DNA from: Ulota crispa
Taxonomy: Eukaryota; Streptophyta; Bryopsida; Orthotrichales; Orthotrichaceae
Length of the DNA: 64,000 nt
Assembly: GCA_963920765.1 (NCBI GenBank)
Contig: OY987248.1
Coordinates: forward strand, 12,744,539-12,808,538
Reading direction: 5' to 3'
Shown here: one piece after another, positions 1 through 13,076 of the stretch
How positions within the stretch are numbered: the first letter of the stretch is position 1
Layout: each line of letters opens with the position of its first letter
Notes under the pieces: model-generated
Databases searched by the model: none
Seen by the model: only the letters and a program-made list of their open reading frames with translations
What the model was told of the DNA's origin: nothing
Program-made: the position numbers and the translations under genes

Positions 1-1340
1 CAATGTCCACATGATTTGAGTGCTGTTGTGGCAAAACTTGAGATGCACGAAACTGCGCAAACATGCTAACATACAGCGTTCCCACTGTGCTCTCCAGAAT
101 TTTCATAGTTTCTAGCGTTCCCTGAGTTCCCAGGTCCCCAAGCTCCGTTCCCCTCCTCAAAACAGTATAAATATAAGCCTCGCGCGCTCACTATTTGGGG
201 CTTGCGAGCCCAAGGGAGACTCTGCGTGAGTCCTCCGCCCAAAACAAAAACCAAATCGGACCACCCCTCACACCAAAACCAAAGCAACACACAACAAAAC
301 ACAGGAACACGAAGAAATCAGCTCCCAGCGTCTCACCAAAAAAACACAAAAACGGTATCTTAGTGAAGGCTACGCCGGCGTGTAAGCCCAAGGCAGCGGT
401 AGAGAGCTAAGGAAAAACATCTTGCGAGAGGGTTTAGTAAAAGATCGCAGTGTCCATATAATGCACAAGCTAATACAAAACTCCTCGACGACGAAACCCT
501 CTCCGCCTTCACCTCGTTTTTCTGAAGCTTCTCTCGCTGAATTATCCATGTTTTTACAAAGCTCTCTCTATCGACTTCTACATGCGCTTTATAACAGCTT
601 CCGCTTCTGGACCTCCTTTTCCACACCCAGCCTCACGAAGGGCATTCATGTTAGCATCTGACACATGAAGAGAGGAGGCGGCATGACCCTACATACTCAA
701 AACACTAAACCCTAAACCCCAGACTTCAAAAAACCCTAGACGCGAACTCAAAACCTTGAACCTAATGTTAGTGTGATGCTGATGTCGTTTGGCAGTACAT
801 CCGCAACTCTCACATCAGAATTAACTTGACGATAGCTTAGACCCTATCCTAATGAGGCTGCAAATATCTCATGAAGAACCTTTGATAAAGCACCTCTTCT
901 TAACAATAAATTGCAATTTCATGAGTAAACGACTTCACTTTCCGTTTTCATTCTCCGATTGGCTACAGTCTAGCGCTCAACAACAAAGGGTCACAAATTG
1001 GTATACCAGGTAGATACAGATTACTTTGCATACTGTAACCCGCGTTCAAAGCACACGACACCTATAATCAAAGCTTTGGAAATATGCGACGGGTGAGGTA
1101 CGTACCCTTTGTATGTGAAGGCCATTGCGCTCTATTCCCTTCTCTTTCTTCCCTTCAACAACGAGAATAAGTTTAGCTCCGCACCAGTAGGCTCAGCAAC
1201 ATCGTCATCCGCAGTGGCCATAGCTGTGATACACCCGGAGATTTTACTCAGAAAAAGTCTCATCCCACGCCAAACTTTACTTTTATTTACCAGAAACAAA
1301 ATGGAAACATCGAACACAATGAAGACAAAAGACCAAAGTC
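1..1340. other. Intergenic, no gene recognised
   Basis: Only short overlapping open frames occur here and none resembles a known protein. Around 700-740 there are several copies of the plant telo-box core AAACCCTA, which is common near plant promoters and is not a telomere array. I see no RNA gene. Confidence 0.5.
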
Positions 1341-1402
1341 AATGCTCGATCCTCGGTTTTCTCGCCAAACCCTAGGATACAGCTCTACTATCACATTCTC
1401 GA

Positions 1403-2757
1403 TTGTCTCACCAAGCACTAGTGCTGAATGGGCTTTTACAGACAACACGATTCTATCAGAAGACTTCATGGAATCAATTTCAAAACAATATTCAAAAAAT
1501 TTATTCGCATTGCACTCAGCTCCATTCCTACTTTTCAAGCTCATCAAAGTGGCACCTGGAGTTCACTCGGCTTGCTGAAATTGTGGAGAATGCAGGGTCG
1601 AAGATTCTCAGCAGGGTTTGCACGAGATGGATATCTCTGCTGGAGCCGATGAAGCGAATCATGCTCTCTTACAAAACCCTAATTGTGAAGTTTAGCGAAG
1701 ACAGCCAGCAGGAAAGTGCAGCTAAGAAAAACCTATATTTGCTTTGCGATGTTACTACTGTCTTAGCGCTACCATGCGTGTTTCCATTGTTAGAGTGTGT
1801 CCAATCTCTTATTAAGTTTGCCCAATCTGGGTCAGTTTTTGTATCCGATTATGTGGCAGCAGTGAAAATCTGCCAATCAGAGTTGTACACAATATATGTT
1901 GACACTAGTACCTCCTACCCGGCTACTCACTTTTAGTTGTTCAATGACATTGTGAGCAATTATTCTCATATAATAACCCAAGATTGGGTTATCGATCTAA
2001 ACAACAGGGAGGAGAGCCTTTCATTCCGCATAGACAGCTACTATTACGCCGCCCACCGTGTCAATGGGGTGACAGGGGTCCAGCAACCAGTGAGCCGCAC
2101 AAACTTTCAGGCGGCAATCAAGTCCGTTAAGGACCAGTGCACATCTGCGGCAGAGGTGCTCATCCAGCAACTGTATTGTAGGTTCCTCCATTTGGAAATA
2201 ATGGAGCACTAGGAATAGTATTCCCCTAGTATTGTCTGGACCCTAAGTGTGAGGATTTGTTCCCCTTGCACATGCAGGTACTGAAGACCTGGTTTTGTGC
2301 CATGAAGTTCGTGTGCTTTGCTTGGGGTGAAGCAGCAAAGGTGAGGCAGTTTGAGGGCCTCCTCTATTCTTGTGAGTTAGACTTGCAGACATCTATGTTC
2401 AAGCTCACCATGCAATCATAGGCCGCACATGCCATGGAACCGCCTTTTGACACTAACCCTATGACCAAAATGTGACAAAAGGTGGGGGCTAATGTCTTGC
2501 TGCGTCACAAACTTGGCCAGTTTATTAAATTGGTGGAGTTTGCCATTACTGCAGTACTAGGCAACGTTGAGGACGAGAGGACCTTCTTGACCCTCAATTT
2601 TGCGAAGGGAAAGCTCCAAAATCGGTTGACTTGCCATCTTGACAACGTCATTGGCATGTACTCCCAACAATTTTATAACATGGAGAGCTTCCCTTACTCA
2701 GAGGCGTTTGACAAGTGGAGGGATTCCCGCTTGCGAGTGGGAGCAGAGCAATAGACA
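1403..2757 (+). pseudogene. Degenerate hAT-family transposase
   Basis: The first segment (1403-1936) contains a TRW-x-S-L-L-x-P-x-K-R block followed by a long helical region typical of the catalytic-domain half of plant hAT or BED-type transposases. A TAG stop at 1934-1936 interrupts it and the same frame stays open to 2212. The C-terminal part (2482-2754) lies in another frame and carries the hAT dimerisation-region pattern: VEDERTF, a leucine-rich stretch, then Q-x-FY. At least two stops and one frame change are therefore needed to read the protein, so it is a relic. I could not find convincing terminal inverted repeats or an 8-bp target duplication. The family call rests on motif recognition. 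Confidence 0.6.
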
Positions 2758-3081
2758 ATGCTTGTAAGCTCTAAACTGCAATCATGGTTCCTTGATTACT
2801 ATTTGTTTGTTTACTGATGAGGGTGGGGTGGTGGGATTCTACGTTGCAACAGGCAGGCTCTTTTGAGCGGGTTCCACTCCCTCGTAGAATTGTTGCATGT
2901 TTGTGTTCTTTGTTTTTGCATGTTTTGTTGTTTGTTGTTGCATGTTTTTGTTCTGATTGTGTAGCATGTTTTTGTTGTGAGTGGGTGGCATGCAATTAGG
3001 GGGTTTCAAATATCTCAAAAAAATGGTGAATAAGTGGTCGTGAACGAATTTTCGTTCACAGGTGAACATGAAGTCACCAAA

Positions 3082-3128
3082 GTGAACCACCCATGAGGAC
3101 CTCCAAGAGGTCCTCATGGATGGTTCAC
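3082..3128. repeat. 22-bp-arm hairpin
   Basis: The arms at 3082-3103 and 3107-3128 are reverse complements with a single mismatch, separated by CAA. It lies inside the foldback element at 2997-3636. Confidence 0.85.
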
Positions 3129-3184
3129 ACGTGAACAATGTGAAAGCGTGAAGCCTCTCCCTCTCGCTTGTGTTCTTGTCTCCA

Positions 3185-3385
3185 CTCCCACACCCGTCCT
3201 TGTCGCTCCCCCGCCTCTCCCTCTCGCTCTTGTTCTTGTTGCCGCTCCAGCACCTGTCCTTGTTGCTCCCTGCCTCTAGCTCTCACTCTTGCTTCCAACC
3301 TCTTGCTCTCCCTTCCAGCCTCTTGCTCTCACTTCCAGCCTCTTGCTTTCGCTCCCAACCTCTCGCTCTCGCTCCAAGCTGCCAG
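3185..3385. repeat. CT-rich degenerate minisatellite
   Basis: Repeats of roughly CTCTTGCTCTC plus CTTCCAGC or CTCCAACC, with periods near 19-24 bp. Open frames across it encode Ser/Leu/Pro-rich nonsense and are a by-product of the repeat. Confidence 0.7.
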
Positions 3386-3639
3386 GTTACAAGCACTCAA
3401 AGGTTCAAGCTGAGGGGACTCGGATTAGAAGTGGCAATGGTGGAGCTCAAGGGATCCGGATTAGCTTATGAGATTGGTGATTCTAGGCAAAGTTGAAGGG
3501 ATGGTCTGTAGTTCACTAAAATATGGATATTTGAATGGGTGAACAAGAGGACATGAATAGTGACTTACCTAAGTTGTTCACCAATTTCATTCACGTGAAC
3601 AAAATTGATGATGAACGACATATTTGAAACCCCCTATTG

Positions 3640-4300
3640 TATAGGTTGGTTCAATCCTTCAGTATCTTCTAATTTTCTTGATGCTCTGAAGCTCTCCTTC
3701 AATTTCCTTAATCCTAATCATTCACAGTTTCTGGGATTGGCAACAAGTATCAGGATACTCTTATGCAAACAAACCTTCAAATCGCCAAATTGAAGATACC
3801 TTGGAAAATTAAGTCGCCACTTCAGTTCTCCAGGAACCTTGAAGGCGCCAAAATCCAGATGCCATAAGTAAACCCAATCGCCACTTCAGTTCACATGGGA
3901 TATTGAAATAGCCAAATTCTATAGGGAAAAGCAAGAAATTCGCCACTTGAGTTCACCCTCAAAAAATTTGAGGATGCCAAACCCTCACTGGAAATATGGG
4001 GCAGGAGCCAAATATAAATTTTAAATTTTAAAAAAAATCGCCAGTGAGGCTTCTCTGTCGTGACGTGGAGTGCAAGTCGCGCGGTCAAAGAAATGGTAAA
4101 TTAAACCCTGAGCCAGTGAGGGCCCGCCCTGGCCTGTCCGGGGCCGGACGGAGCCCCCATTAATAATCGACATGTGCGCGGCCTTAGTGATAGCGCACAT
4201 GTGTGCGACTTTCTTCTCAATGCATCTGGCATGCATCTTTTTCTTTTTTGTAAATTTCTACACAAACAGTCGATGTCCATGTCAAACCGAGCAACACATG
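3640..4300. other. Intergenic with degenerate short repeats
   Basis: Three copies of a CGCCACTTCAGTTC-like motif occur near 3815, 3879 and 3940. No gene is recognised. Confidence 0.4.
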
Positions 4301-7300
4301 CTCCGGCTTTTTTTAAGCCATTTGAGCACCTCAGACTTCAGAAAATATTGGGCTCCGAGATGGAATTGTGGAACCAGCTTTACTGTGGAATCAAGACTAG
4401 AAAATCAAACGTCCAGCAGGAAAGCAGTCTGAGTGCTCCTGCTTTCCTGAAGGCCCGTTCAATGTGCGGGAAAAACCAGATGTTAGTTCATTGTTAGCTG
4501 GTGGAATTGGAAAAAAATCAGTTGTATTTTGAAATTCCGGTTGAATACAGAAAATGCTGGCTTTTAGGTGGTGAAGGTCAAAAAAATTCCCAAACACTAT
4601 GCCTGTTCCCTCCAAACTGTTCAACGTGTTTTGGTGAGAGAGCTTTTGTCATCTTCCTTAAAGTGGGTTCATATAAATGCCTCAAGATGTTTCCCTCAAA
4701 CGTTTGGGAGAATGCATTAGTGAAGGACGTTTTCTCTAATGACGCATTTCCTTGTTTTTAGAGGCCAATGGGATGATGCCATGTTACCTCAAAAGAAGGG
4801 AGTAATCAAGTGGGACCTTCTAAAGTGTTGGGTATCTAAAACTTTTTTGTGCTTTTAGTTTCATTTATAGTTTTTTATTCCTATTAATCCTTTGACTTAT
4901 ATTGTCAATGAGAATGAGATTTTTGGTTAATCATTTGTTAACAGTGATCACGTTGGACGGATTAGTTGGTGAACATGCCAATGAGAATAGGGCATGAGAT
5001 CAATACGACGTGCAAGCCCGAGGTTTTTTTTGTTTGTTTTATGATCAATGCTTGTGTGGAATTCTTTGAAAATAGTTTGTAGCTTGCAGGCTCCATCCTA
5101 TTTTTTGTTGAAGTTGAAGGTGGCCAATGTGCATGGATTTTTGTAGCATCATGGGATTTTTTTTGTAGGCAAAAACTAATCTTTGACATTTATTTGAAAA
5201 TATCCAAATAACCATTGACATTACTTAATTATTGCATGGAGTTGCATTCGACAATACTTCAAACATTTTTAAAGTGATGGCATCAATTATTGATTTGACA
5301 AGAATTATATGAAAACCTAGAGTGCAATGCAATTTTCTTTCTTGCAATCTAGCATTTTTTGAAAAAAAAATCCCCTTTTTTTCTATAGACTTGAAGCTCA
5401 CATCTTATTTAAGGCAAGTGGGCCTTAAATATTGAAAATAGGCCTGACAATTGCCCATATTTCAAAAACAGTCCTAACAATTTAGAAATGTCAAAAATAG
5501 GCCTCATCTGGGTCCTGAGTTTTTGCAGTTGATTTTTGTCGATTTCCGAACCAATTAGTCAAGGAACTTTTTTTGTTATTTTCTCTATATCATATTATAA
5601 ATATTGAAAAATTAGATTTTAAACCAACTTTTCAGCCAATTGCAAACGGTTTTTTCTCATTTTAACCGGCTAGCTTTGAACTAGTTGTTGGTTCTTCCCA
5701 AACCGCCTCATCACATGTAAAAGTAGGTCTTGCAACTAAGGTGACCAAAATTTTGTGCATGTTTATATATGGGAATCAATATGAACACACTTGGGGTTTG
5801 ATATAAGCACACAAGGAGAGGGGTACATTTTAGATATTTACCATCAACAAGCTGATATTGGAAAGTTCAAATTTAGATTTGGATTTAGAGACCTTGATTT
5901 AGTCTAGAACCATAATGGAGGTTACAATTGAACTATGCCCAATGCAAAAGCTTAACTTTTTTTACAAACAAGGGCAAAAGTAGTAATTTGCCTCCTAGCT
6001 AAGCTTTTGCATGGGGCATAGTTCAATTGTAACCTCCATTAACCTCATATCCATTAAAATGGGAGTTTTCCATTGAAATGAGAAGTAATGTGAAGGAAAA
6101 TTGACAAAAGGTTTTATGTCAATTCAACTCGATTTGAGGTGAATTGACATAAAACCTTTCAGATTTGACTTAGAATTAGAAGGTTTTATTGCAATTTAGG
6201 TCAACTCAACCTAAATTGTAACAAAACCTTTCAAAATTAGTCTAAAATTGAAAAGTTTTATGTCTCCTTTGATTATTTTGGGAGGTGCCCAATCTCCCAT
6301 TTTAATGAATATGGTGTTCATTGTGGTTCTATAATAAATCAAGGTCTCTAAATCCAAATCTAAATTTGAACTTTCCAAATTCAGCTTATTGATGGTAAAT
6401 ATCTAAAATTTACCCCTCTCCTTGTGTGCATATATCAAACCCCAAATGTGCTCATATCAATTCCCATATATAAAATGCACATGTCACCTTAGTTGCAAGA
6501 CCTACTTTTTATATGTGATGAGGCGGTCCGAGAAGAACCAACAACTAGTTCAAAGCTAGCTAGTTGAAATGAGAAACAACCGTTTGCAATTGGTTGAAAC
6601 ATTGGTTTAAAATCTAATTTTTCAATATTTATAATATGATATAGAGAAAATAACTAAAAAAAGTTCCTTGACTAACCGATTTGGGAATTGAAAGAAATCG
6701 GCTCGATTTACTGCACATACGTCAATCAGGGCCCCGCCCTTGTCATGCCCAACAATAAATTATCTCCTTGGCTGTCCCTCGTGACAAGGTGCCCAGACTC
6801 TAGTTGGGAAATTTTTTGGACTTCACCAGCTAGAAATCGGCATTTTGTGTACTCAACTTGTTTATTTTGCCAGACTTTGCTGGATATTTTTCTAAATTTA
6901 CATAGTAATGTACTATATTTAGATATTTTAGTAAAATCCAACCAATTTTTTGCCGGCAATTTCAAAATGCAACTAGTTTTTTTCCCAATTCCACTAGCTA
7001 ATAATGAACTAGCAGCCGGTTTTTCCTACACATTGGCCCAAAGCGACTTTGGCTTTTTTCATCAAGCTTCATGTCACGTCCAAAAACTCTCACCTACACA
7101 CATGGGTGGGACCTCATCTGAAATCTCAAGGCTCATAGTTTCAAGACCTCTCACATAAGCTTGCGGGCATAGGAATTTGACTGGGAGCTGTCACTTATGG
7201 GCGTTGGAGTTTTGAAGCTGTCAATCTAGGGTGTTGGAGTTTTTCAAAACCACTCCATTGTTTTGTTGTAAATAAATCTTTGCTCTTGTATAGTACCAGT

Positions 7301-8230
7301 TAATAAAGATAGGTAATTCCCTACTTTGCGAGTCAAAGAACTTGCACAATATAAAGTATAGTTAGCATTTTCTTGTCTTGGCATCCTTTTTTTTAATTCT
7401 TATGCAATCCCGATCAAGCATACCAAATAGTAGTTTCAAAAAACCTAAAACCTAATTTCGATGAGTTATTTTGTATTAAATTTAGGATTTTACGAGATAA
7501 ATGATTGACAAACATTGGTGATGAATTTTTCAGATTTGATTGCATGGGTATGTAGGAAACATCCATTTGCACATCTTTCCTTCTTACAAACATCTTCCAT
7601 AGTTTTAAAACTCCTTCAATACCAATTTTAATGCCAGGGTGATCATGACCAAATTTAGAAAAAAAGATATCCTTTTATGGTAATTAGATTTTGTTACTTG
7701 ACTCATATAGTATGATAAAGTTTGCACCCCTAAGCATGATATATTAGTGCCTCCCTAAGATGAACCTTTATAAGGAAAAATGCTTGGCTAAGATGAAGTA
7801 GATGACTGTCCCTGGTGGTTGGGGAGCTACAAAAGCTTATTTAGTTACAATGAATGTTTTCCTTACATGAAAGGAATATGTTGTTTGGATACCTTCATTG
7901 TATCTAGGCACTATTGTAGTATGTTTCTTTTGCCAAAAGCTAATTTCAAAATCTAAATATAGTACACGACTATGTAAATTTAGAAAAATATCCGGCACAG
8001 TTTGGCAAAAAAGCCAGTTGAGAACAAAAAATGCCAATTTTTAGCTAGTGAAGTCCAAAAACTTTCCCAACCAGAGTCTAGGCACCTCGTCACAAAGAGC
8101 AACCAAGGAGATAATTTATTTTTGGCCATGACAGGGGCGGGGCCCAGATTGACATATGTGCAATAAATTGAGCCAAAGAAATCAACCGCAAAAACTCAAG
8201 ACCCAAATGAGGCCTATTTTTTATATTTCT
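4300..8230. repeat. Cluster of nested large inverted repeats
   Basis: Several long inverted pairs overlap here. About 5505-5955 pairs with about 6290-6690 (diverged, around 80-90% by eye). About 6690-6930 pairs with about 7930-8190. About 4395-4620 pairs with about 6790-7060. An inner palindrome (about 5918-5960 with 5998-6040) is split by a MITE at 6041-6318. No coding capacity is visible. The structure looks like successive foldback insertions. Confidence 0.65.
6041..6318. mobile_element. MITE, 4-bp TSD family (copy 1)
   Basis: A 278-bp element begins AACCTCATATCCATTAAAAT and ends with the inverse of AACACCATATTCATTAAAAT. It is flanked by CATT on both sides (6037-6040 and 6319-6322). It interrupts one arm of a palindrome, and the other arm shows the empty site. 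It has no coding capacity. Confidence 0.8.
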
Positions 8231-8233
8231 AAA

Positions 8234-8396
8234 GGGAATTGATATGTCTACCACACCCTTTCAAGTATTGTACCACACCCCAAGGTAAATTTTAGATTTC
8301 TACCATTAAATTCACCTATTTGACGGTAGAAATCTAAAATTCACCCTAGGGGTGTGGTACAATATTTGAAAGGGTGTGGTAGACATATCAATCCCC
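8234..8396. mobile_element. Short palindromic MITE
   Basis: The ends GGGAATTGATATGTC and its near-perfect inverse enclose a CTACCACACCCTTTCAA / TTGAAAGGGTGTGGTAG pair and an inner palindrome. A relative lies at 20523-20934. Confidence 0.7.
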
Positions 8397-8403
8397 ATTT
8401 TTG

Positions 8404-8516
8404 AATTGTCAGGACTGTTTTACCAATTGTCAGGACTGTTCTACCAATTGTCAGGGCTGTTCTACCAATTGTCAGGACTGTTCTACCAATTGTCAGGACT
8501 GCTTTACCAATTGTCT
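8404..8516. repeat. 21-bp tandem repeat, about 5.3 copies
   Basis: The unit AATTGTCAGGACTGTTCTACC is repeated with few substitutions, directly beside the MITE at 8234-8396. Because 21 is a multiple of 3, two frames encode 7-residue repeats. I see no support for a gene. Confidence 0.9.
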
Positions 8517-8519
8517 ATT

Positions 8520-11500
8520 TCGATATTTTCCCAAAAAAAAACGCACTGTGCAGGCCTGCCCACGAACTGCATGCTGGGAGTGGCACTGCCGGGCCCGAGA
8601 CCTGGGATTGGATACCTCAATCTCCAGTCTCCACGTGCTGCTAGTTTGCCTGATCGAATCAATTACAGGGGTGGGTACCGGAGTTCCGTCTTCGTACCAG
8701 TGTACAATTGTACATCCCTCTTTCTTTGATGCCTGCGACTCGATCGCCGGATCTGAACAAACGCTCCTGAGTCCTGACAACGCTGCAGACGGCCTAGCTA
8801 AGTCAGGCTATGTAGAATCACCGGAAAAGTATCATAGACATGCTACCCACTGTGCACATTCATGGTTTTCCGCAAGGTCGGTACCATTTTTTTTTTGCTA
8901 ATTCTTTAAAATTTTATGGTTAGTAAACGAGATGAAAGTGCTGTGATAAAACGAAATGATAATTTTATCTGAAAAGTTGTGACCTTTCTACAATCAACTT
9001 CACATATACGTACACTAATGTGTGATCAATTTGTCATTCACTAACCATGCATGATAGGCTTCATTATGAGAGCTACAAATGTTGCCTTCTTTTTTGTAAG
9101 CATACAAAATTGATGAAGTTTTGCCATGTGACTTGTCAATTGCTATCAACTGATTGCAACATTTTAAATCATCAACACACTTGAGTTTGAGAAATATAGA
9201 ACAATTGAGATTACATGTGAGTTGTTTTGAAGGCTCAAATCAGAAATGTATGGTGAGTGGTAGTGCACATTATGAACCTCTGCATAGTAAATAAGGTAGG
9301 AGCACCCATGGGTGTCACGTCCCCATGGGACAAAGTCAGTGTGGTTATGGGTACTTAATTGATAGTTATGTGTGACAAAGTGATTGTTGTGGGTGACAAC
9401 ATGACTATTTTGAGTACCCATCTCACTATTTAAGAACCAACAAGCCTTGTCTTTAGCATCTCTTACACATGGTTCCTACTACTTTAGTGATTTTGGACTT
9501 TTAATAAATCTTTGTGAACAAATGCTTGCAATTGGAACCTTGAAATTGATGCCAATATTTTTGGTTTCCACTTCCTAACTTACAGTATTTTTTTCAAAGT
9601 TAGTCAATTGTTTTACATACTCCAAAATCCTTATTTCTATGCTCATGGGTGCACCTACCTTAGTTGTGCACAGGACATGTTGTACTTACAATATACGGCC
9701 TAATCTAGCTATTCAAAATCACCAAATACGTAAACACATTCATCGATAGATTCAAAGCCTCATGAGCCGTTGTAGTCAATGATTGAGGTGGTCAAGAATA
9801 TCTAAACCCACAAGAATGTACACCGATTTCTAACTGTTAGGATTCTTACTTTGGGCAAGATTTGGCTGTTAGATAACACAAGCGGACACACAAAACAAAC
9901 AGCATACAAGGACGCACAAGACAAGCAGGTAACCACTCTCTTGTGTTTTTAAGGGCATTTTTTAGGGTTCTAGACCTAAAATAGGAAGAATCAAATTACT
10001 ATAATTTTTCATTTTCCATACTTCTTATGGCTTTCAACCCATGTTTGGACTTCATGTTGGCAACAATGAGTGTCACCAACATATACAAAATAAGTTTTTT
10101 GTCATTTTTTGAAGTCAACTATGAGTTGACTACTTGACTACATTGGACAAACTATGAGCTCAATCAGGCACTCTAGGTGTACATGCAAGTACTACACAGA
10201 CGAGAGGTCCAATGTGACAACCATGCCCTAACATAATTATACGCTGCTATCTCAATTACTAACTTACTGCTAAGCAGGGTTTAATCCCTAAGCTCCTAGT
10301 CTTGAACCAAAAAATGCTTGATCTACTTGCAATCAAATTGAAGTGCCCTTCTAGATTGAAAAATACAATCTACAAGATCTTACCATACAAATTGTTGGTG
10401 GAAAGCGTCTCTATTATGCTGGATTTGATTGGAGGTGGTCTCACAAAAAAAATGATGATATTACATCAGTCAAACTTGCATTGACCCAACTTTTTGAGAG
10501 ACAATATATTGTCTCTCGGGCGCTCAGGGTTAATGGGACTGGGGCATTATTCATGATTTTTTTGCACTTAGAGCTTTTTGGAAAATCCAAACTTTGCAAG
10601 CTATCGACTTGAATCAAATGTTGTTGGGTGATTGTTCTTCCGCAGGTGTGCTCTAATTTCCTAAAATGGCCGTACTCAAGTGACAAAAATAGCAAAGTAC
10701 TAAGCTTAGTGTCTGAAAGTAAAGTGTCAAAGGCTTGAAGTATTGTCACCACTTATTAATCATGGAGACCATAAATGGTAGGTGGGTCAGTGGGTGTGAT
10801 GAATGCTTGGTGCTAATTGAAACCCGGGTAGATCACTTAGCGCATTTTACAAATGATGTGCAGCATAATATAGCAAGGATTTTATTCATTGGAGATAAAA
10901 GCTATAAGAAAATTACAAACAAAAATGGGAACATTCAAAGTGTTAAATCCCGTATAAACAATACAGCTACACAAAAAACATGGAATATTATCATTTTTTA
11001 TATAAGTAATGTAGAGTAATAAGTATTCAAGTATCCCATGTAGTACTATGTATACTCATTTATTCAGTAAAGGTCAGAGGTATCCTATGCAATATTGTAT
11101 TCGTATAAATCTTTATTGAAGGGGTGGGTATACAATGGGCTAGCTGTACTAGATGAAAAGTCTAAGATGTGACTGTTGATGGATGTTGGATGACTCTGGC
11201 TTTTGGCTTAGGGTTTGAACAAGCTTGATTTGGGAAATTTGAATTCAGATTTGGATTTAAAAATCTTGCTTTATTCTAGAACCTTAAAGGAGATTATAAT
11301 TGAATAGTGCCTAAAAGAAAAGCTTAGTTAGGGAACAAATTATTACTTTTCCATTGTTTGTAAAAGAAGCTAAGCTTATTCATTAGGATTTGTTCAATTG
11401 CAACCTCCTTCAACGTTCTAAACTAAAACAAGGTTTTTAAATCCAAATTTGAATTCAAACTTTCCAAATTCAACTTGTTGATGGTAAATATCTAAAACTT

Positions 11501-13070
11501 ATCCCTCCCTATGGTAAACTGCTTTGCCTATGAACAGTGCATGACTGAGTGGTGAGATACTGCAGTGGATTTAGCAAAAAGCATGGTGGATTTAGTAATT
11601 CCCTTTATTTAAGAGTTTATTTTTCTACTTTATAAAGAAGACAGCTTAGGAAAAGATGGAATCTCCAAAGCCGTATTAGTAATTATATAGTGCCCTAAAA
11701 TAGGTCATTTTACCAAATTATATAATTATAGATGCCCTTTTATTTTTGCCTAGGAGATAAATAGCCCCTTAAATATTACAACCTCTTTCCGCATGTGGGG
11801 TACCCAAACATACTAAGAGTGATCTACCTGAAGATTGAAACCATACACCAGTGAGTGAGCATTTGCAAAAGTGTAAGAATAGTCTGTGCCTTTTCATTTT
11901 CAACTTTTGTAGAAATATGTGGGTGCCAGATGCTTGGACCAATTTTATGTGTTTTTTTGTTTCTTTTTAATAGTAAAAATTCAAATTCAATTAATTGGTA
12001 GCATTCATGGTTGTCATATCAGGGCCAAATTTGGATGTTAGACACAATATGCAGGCATACAAACCAAAACAAACAAAGTGGTTATCCATGCTAGAGTCAG
12101 GGTGCGGACATTAGGGGATTTAGGGTGTGATTGTAGGGTTGCATTTGAATCCATGCTTTAAAAGAAGAATATAAAATAAATTTTTGAGTTTGAACCTTCA
12201 TTGTTTGTGTTTATATTGGACAAATTGATGATTTAGGTTTGGTCCAATGTGACAACCATGGTAGCATTCATGCACCAAAAATTGTGACAAATATCTTCAC
12301 AAATATCCAATATTAATCCATCAAGTAGGACTAGTATAGATTTTGTGTTTAGGGCTTTAGGCCATGCACTATGAAGTCTTGAATTGTGCCAAAGTAATGG
12401 ACTAACTGCATATTGTCAATGTAACTAGATTAAAGTTATAAGGTCATGATGTTGCGTCCACAATCCACCATTGCAAGAAAATTTGATTAACATCACTTAT
12501 TCAGATGTTCAAATGTTGAATTCTTGGATCTAAGCAAAGTTATTTATTTTAGATAGTCAATTTGATCCTTGCAAAAACATAACTATTATATTAATTTTGG
12601 ACTAAACTAGAGTTTTGAGGAAGGAAAAGAAAAAATTAGCCTTGCATAAATTGAAGCATCTTGCTAAATGTAAGACACATGATACTTTCTTTGGAGTTGC
12701 ATGTTTAATCAAAAAGCATGTGAGCATGCACACAATTGTTCCAATTATAGTGAGACCTCCCACAACCTCCAAAGGATCAAGAGAGTCTTGAGACTTGAAG
12801 TAAGTGAGTGGATTCTTTAGAGAAGTTTCCTTACTATACTACAAATATCTTAGTAGGAATCTCAAGTTTCAAGAGATAAATCGCTTTTTACAAACAATTT
12901 TCTAGACTTTTAGGAAGAAGATTTTACATGCACAATCTCCTTACGCATGTTGTGATTTTATATTTTCATCCACATTGCAGACCCTAGTTTGAGACTTTGA
13001 GTCCTAAATTTTGTTCAAACAATAAGAAATATTTCAAGGTTCATTGCATGTTGCACCATGGAATTACTTA
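8520..13070. other. Gene-free region with diverged dispersed repeats
   Basis: No gene is recognised. About 10730-11060 resembles 16720-16920, about 11650-11880 resembles 17410-17610, and about 9840-10220 shares blocks with about 12000-12260 (for example GGTCCAATGTGACAACCATG). A palindromic foldback unit occupies about 11215-11515, related to those near 5850-6440 and 20590-20885. The repeats are probably old transposon remnants. Confidence 0.5.
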
Positions 13071-13076
13071 ATTCTA

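Larger units (their letters stand above)
2997..3636. mobile_element. Non-autonomous foldback transposon with TIRs
   Basis: The left end (AGGGGGTTTCAAATAT from 2998) is repeated inverted at the right end (to 3636) with one mismatch over about 20 bp, and TA flanks both sides. Inside is a hairpin (3082-3128) and a CT-rich minisatellite (about 3185-3385). No transposase is present. TA-flanked TIRs fit a Tc1/mariner-like non-autonomous element, but this is inferred. Confidence 0.6.

Noticed and set aside
705..740. Interstitial telomere
   Set aside because: Only scattered AAACCCTA units with no long tandem array; better read as telo-box motifs.
3168..3496. Ser/Pro/Leu-rich ORFs over the CT-rich array
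   Set aside because: Translation of a minisatellite inside a transposon.
8401..8901. 166-codon ORF with CQDCSTN repeats
   Set aside because: The repeats come from a 21-bp tandem array next to a MITE. The remainder has no family signature.
9164..9421. His/Asn-rich minus-strand ORF
   Set aside because: Arises from short TGGGTGACAA-like DNA repeats. No homology is recognised.
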